64,000 nt of DNA. Origin: Azorinus chamasolen (Eukaryota > Mollusca > Bivalvia > Cardiida > Solecurtidae). Of this stretch, positions 60,619 through 64,000 are shown piece after piece (position 1 is the stretch's first letter; each line of letters opens with the position of its first letter). A program made the position numbers and the translations under genes. Where the stretch lies: NCBI GenBank assembly GCA_963576725.1, contig OY755242.1:29438725-29502724 (forward strand), given 5' to 3'. Below the pieces are notes generated by a model, which was not told where the DNA came from, searched no databases, and saw nothing but the letters and a program-made list of their open reading frames with translations.

Positions 60619-62007
60619 TAGGGATGTTAACGGTTAATCGGTTAACCGTTATAACCATGAATAACCGGTTACACTTTTCCTTCTAATGGTTAACCTGGAG
60701 AAAAAAAGTTGGGTCATAATGTTCGCTGCATTTGCTCCGGTAGTAGCGGACGACACCGCTCGATTTACTGCCTTGACATATGGTCGAATTAACACGCCTC
60801 GGGCGTGTATTCCTCGTCTGCTGTGTTTGCCATGGAACCGTGACAGTGATTGGGACAATTGACTAAGTCGCCAATTAAATGGTGTTATTGTTGTGATAAT
60901 AAGTACCATATTGTTTGAGGTGTTTGGGTAATTTAGTTGTAACTTCACACACGCCGATCAATTAATTAAGCGTTTTATCAATTACATGTAGAAAACGTGT
61001 TGAAAACAAAACTCGTAACGATGTGTTAACGCTTTTGTAATCAAGATGATCTTGTTTAGAAATCAGTGTTGTTCCATATCAGTTAGGCCTATAGTAACAT
61101 ATAGTAATATAGCAGAGATCGAGGTTCACACATGAAAATTAAAAAAAAACACGGTGTACACACTGAAAAGAATCTGGTCAGGGTGTATACTGTGTCATTT
61201 TTCATCTTTGATGCAGTGTTTGTAGAAGCGGTTTTTTTCTCTTGGCGATGAATCATATGGATCCATATGGATACAGTACCTGAAATTAATATATTGACAA
61301 TTTTATCGGTTCAGCAGCGAAACGGTTTGGATCCAGATGAGACGCTAATGCCAACTCGGGGTATCATCTCGATCCAAATCACTTGCAAAATGAATAACAA
61401 AGTTTAATTCGGTGTGGTTCCGATTCGATTGTCAATTTGATTAATTTCCGTATTGTACCATTCACAAGCAGGTTACATAACTAACGTTCCGAATTGTCGT
61501 CTGCTACATTCTGCACCTGCTCTCTATTAGCGTGGCGAAAATGTCTTGTGCTTAAAAAATCTTCTTGAACTTCGTCTGTCTGGCTTTATTCGTATGCAAT
61601 ATTCTTTGTCAATGTGGAAAATGTAGAACTTCAGAACTGGAACACGTTCCTTGAAATTCAGTATTGAGTCGGATGTACAATGTAAAGCCTAATAGAACAC
61701 CTCCCAATATTTTGTACACTTATGTGTAATCGATGTCAGTATACATAATTTTAATGATTTTCAAAGTAGTCTGGATCCATAGACTGGATCCAGAACGGAC
61801 GCAGTCTGATCCGAATTCAAGGTATTCAACACTGGTCATTAGATTCTTCAAAGAACTGATGCCTTTCATTCACGTTTTGAACAAACATCGGATATACACA
61901 TTCTTGTCGACATGGCAATGGTACTTTATGTCAGGTTAACCGGTTCGGTTAACCGGTTTTTACTTACGATTAACCGGTTACAGTTTCAGTAACCGTTAAC
62001 ATCCCTA
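60619..62007. mobile_element. hAT-type non-autonomous element, 1,389 bp
   Basis: TAGGGATGTTAACGGTTA and TAACCGTTAACATCCCTA are inverted ends. CTAAATAT at 60611-60618 and 62008-62015 is an exact 8-bp duplication, the hallmark of hAT. GGTTAACCG motifs repeat near both ends (60635-60670, 61936-61985). Deleting element and one duplication restores R8 (GCATATGCTAAATAT|TATTAGAGGAAGAC). A 99-residue open frame on the minus strand near the left end shows no transposase motif. Confidence 0.93.
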
Positions 62008-62344
62008 CTAAATATTATTAGAGGAAGACACCTATAGCTTAAGGGTTGAATGAGATCACCCTGTCTAGAGTTATCTGCCCTTGATTTATCGTAAATGCCA
62101 TATTCAACCGGAGATCATGTGCAGGGCCCTCTCTGACCGAGTCAGTTTTCTAGTTCTGTTCAAATACTTATGAAAATTAGGGTATTGTATAATGCTGAAT
62201 TTGTTGATTTTTAGCTTTCCTCATAGTTATAAAGAAATGGAAGAAAATATACTTTATAAATCAGAGCATTTTTTTTATAGAGTAAATGCATTTAACATTG
62301 CAAGGTTTACATGTTGTTTCAACTGTAATCTTTGATTTTTTTAA

Positions 62345-62842
62345 ATCCGTTACTCCACAGATTCACCTTTTAATGCATTTGCTAACAGAGTAGACCCAGA
62401 TTAGATGGTGACTCCTGTAGGAGCTGTCTGGTCGGAGTCTGCTCTGTTTGTTCATGGAACAATGAATATCTGCTTCTACAGTTCCTGCAATAGTCAAATT
62501 TCCTGTGTTCACATACTATTATAAAAATGATCTATAAATTAACCCTTTCCCTGTTCTATATTTAGTCCAATTTCTATACCTACTGGATATTCATGGACAA
62601 ATTAGTTATAATGGAATATGGAAGTTGGAACATTGTAGCCATTAAAATGATTTTTAGAAACTGAAGAAACGGATCTTTCAAACTTATTAGCAAACAGAGC
62701 AGACCCTGATCAGACGGCTCCTATATGAGCCGTCTGATCTGGGTCTACTCTGTTTGCAAATGAGTGAAAATGCGTTTATATGAGGGAAAGGGTTAACATT
62801 CATGACAACATCATTTCTTACATGAATATTCATGGTGTAAAA
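62345..62842. mobile_element. PB-C MITE carrying a nested PB-B
   Basis: CCGTTACTCCACAGATTCAC, centre GACTCCTGTAGGAGCTGTC, CTTCTACAGTTCCTGCAATA, then split at TTAA (62539). It resumes CATTCATGACAACATCATTT and ends TTCATGGTGTAAAATGG. Confidence 0.85.
62543..62792. mobile_element. PB-B MITE nested in PB-C, exact TTAA duplication
   Basis: TTAA at 62539-62542 and 62793-62796, ends CCCTTTCCCTGTTCTATATT and TATGAGGGAAAGGG. Centre ACGGCTCCTATATGAGCCGT. The host PB-C arm is cut exactly at TTAA, which makes this the clearest evidence for TTAA-targeted transposition of these elements. Confidence 0.92.
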
Positions 62843-63080
62843 TGGAAGAATCATTGTCCTTGAAAACTGAATAGTCAACAATGTTTTACAGATGACCATT
62901 TCACAATTGTTTGCAGTTGACCACTTTTAGTGGACAAAGAACTGATCCAGAAATTCTACTTATTTTGGATAAATTGTATTGTGTAGAACAAGTATTCTGT
63001 GTTGGATAAAACTTGTTTCCTCTTTTATCAGATAATGGAAATCAATTTCTTTGTTGATGAATTTAATTTGTTCTTTTCAG

Positions 63081-63203
63081 GTGGCGGAAAGGAAATAAAG
63101 CGCTCTGGACCGCTGGCTGAATTATTTGCGAAGCTAGAGAGATCAAGGGTGCTGAGACAGAAAAATCAGAGAGGATCCGGTAAAGCTTCCAGTAAACACA
63201 GGA
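63081..63203 (+). CDS. MYCBP2: MYCBP2 exon 19 (last in window)
   Basis: Residues 788-829: GGGKEIKRSGPLAELFAKLE, RSRVLRQKNQRGSGKASSKH. It resembles in position and style the Lys/Arg-rich linker of vertebrate MYCBP2 (GPLVFAGPIF...ALARLRSHP..LKHKRDKHK) between the Cys-rich insert and the second RCC1-like domain, but similarity is weak. The phase fits exon 18 (G|GT). Vertebrates have about 35 more residues before this point, so a small exon may have been missed in the 5.6-kb intron. Donor AGGA|GTAAGT leaves one base. The gene continues to the right. Confidence 0.82.
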
Positions 63204-63482
63204 GTAAGTGCTGCATTATTTCAAATGCAAACAGTGCAGACCCATGGTCTTGATGTTGTTAGACACTTCATCAGCATCTACAATGGTTAATGAAGCTTTT
63301 GCTTACAAAGATACTGTTGTCTGCTACAATTCTTAAAAAGTTTACAGAGGTCCAGATAAGATGTGTATAGTCCGACAGGGAATTCCTGACAGTTACGTCA
63401 TAAATAGTTTACTTGAATATGCATATGACATGTTACTTCTTAGAGAGAAGACTGTGACTATTTGACTATGCTGACATGCTTA

Positions 63483-63550
63483 TGGAGTCCGTAGCCGAGT
63501 GGATAAAGGCGCTCTCATCCGAATCAAAATGTACCTGGTTCGAAACTCAC
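63483..63550 (+). pseudogene. tRNA-like sequence (Ser-like head)
   Basis: GGAGTCCGTAGCCGAGTGGA-TAAAGGCGC resembles a Ser/Leu-type D-arm, and CTGGTTCGAAACTC is a B-box. The variable arm is missing and T-arm pairing is poor. A SINE head is likely. Confidence 0.5.
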
Positions 63551-63725
63551 ATAAGTCAATCTTTTTTTCTTTTAATTTTGTCTCAACATCACATTTGTCA
63601 AAAAACAGAAAGTAGGACCAAACAAGAACAGAAAAAAGATAAAAAGAGAATAGATCCTATAGAGAAAATGTACTGACAAAAGTATTTAAAAATATTAAAA
63701 CAACAGACAAATAAAAGTATAAACG

Positions 63726-63800
63726 TCGGTGAGTTTCGAACTCGGATAGCGCGCATGCAAAGCCGCATACGCATCCTTTAGACCACGGATTCGGTTATCC
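63726..63800 (-). pseudogene. tRNA-like sequence
   Basis: Minus strand: AATCCGTGGTCTAAAGGATG (A-box), a long anticodon stem GCGTATGC/GCATGCGC with a non-standard loop, and GAGTTCGAAACTC. The 3' part GAGTTTCGAACTC nearly mirrors GTTCGAAACTC of the 63483 sequence on the other strand. Confidence 0.5.
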
Positions 63801-64000
63801 CATGGTGTAATGTTTGTCTTATTTATTAATTATCCCATTCATACATCATATATTGAGGAAACCCTGTCTATTTTTAGTTTTGTTATTGTGTTGACGTAAC
63901 TGCCAGACCTAGTTTGTTTATCTATAAATTGAAACGTTTTCAAGAATAACTTCTTTATATCTTCATCAAACCCTATACTGTGACCACTCTTTAACCCATT

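Noticed and set aside
60649..60948. 99-residue minus-strand frame near the hAT left end as a transposase fragment
   Set aside because: It lacks hAT dimerisation or BED motifs and overlaps the terminal inverted repeat.

Overview
The window is nuclear DNA of a metazoan, most likely a bivalve mollusc. It holds GT-AG introned genes of conserved animal families, is AT-rich, and is packed with dispersed repeats of the kind seen in clam and oyster genomes. I cannot fix the species. Two protein genes, both on the + strand, are supported. The first is the 3' end of an RNF14-type RBR E3 ubiquitin ligase (last two coding exons, 519-691 and 5546-5746). The second is the 5' part of a MYCBP2/PHR (Highwire, RPM-1) giant E3 ubiquitin ligase: 19 coding exons from the ATG at 21539 to 63203, about 828 codons, running off the right edge. 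Exon phases join without a break, and the order of conserved blocks matches the N-terminal part of animal MYCBP2 through the first RCC1-like region and the Cys-rich insert. Both genes belong to the ubiquitin pathway, but nothing here shows that they are co-regulated.

More than half of the remaining sequence is repeats. Labels used below: PB-A, PB-B and PB-C are short palindromic elements that start TTAACCC and end GGGTTAA, as piggyBac-type MITEs do. PG-D is a palindromic element of about 180-210 bp with CAGTAAAACC ends and TA duplications, like pogo/mariner MITEs. E is an 821-bp element with CAGTCYAACCTGCT ends and TA duplications. F is a palindrome built on GACCACTCTTTAGAAT. R1 to R8 are longer dispersed repeats with internal tandem arrays. 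Single elements include a hAT-type element with an 8-bp duplication (60619-62007), a Harbinger-type element with TTA duplication (22215-23016), TIR elements at 24074-25487, 38031-39063 and 29889-30458, a LINE reverse-transcriptase remnant (14745-15085), SINEs and a cluster of tRNA-like sequences (25535-26171).

Layout: 1-5750, RNF14 end with R1-R3 and PB copies in its last intron. 5750-21500, intergenic, with satellite R5 (7292-9640), many MITEs and an 18-bp minisatellite. 21539-35900, MYCBP2 exon 1 and a 14-kb first intron full of transposons. 35907-47900, exons 2-15, dense with MITEs lying close to splice sites. 47899-55330, a 7.4-kb intron holding a pair of nearly identical 1.07-kb direct repeats flanked by a 9-bp duplication. 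55331-63203, exons 16-19.

The strongest unexplained patterns are: (i) otherwise unrelated hairpin families share the same central palindrome, GCTCCTATAGGAGC; (ii) MITE TTAA ends lie 22-33 nt upstream of several MYCBP2 acceptors, where branch points sit; (iii) three different satellites carry dense TCAAGGTCA nuclear-receptor half-sites; (iv) a decaying tandem array copies the exon 4 splice donor; (v) exon 11 looks partly frame-shifted, with phase restored at its end.
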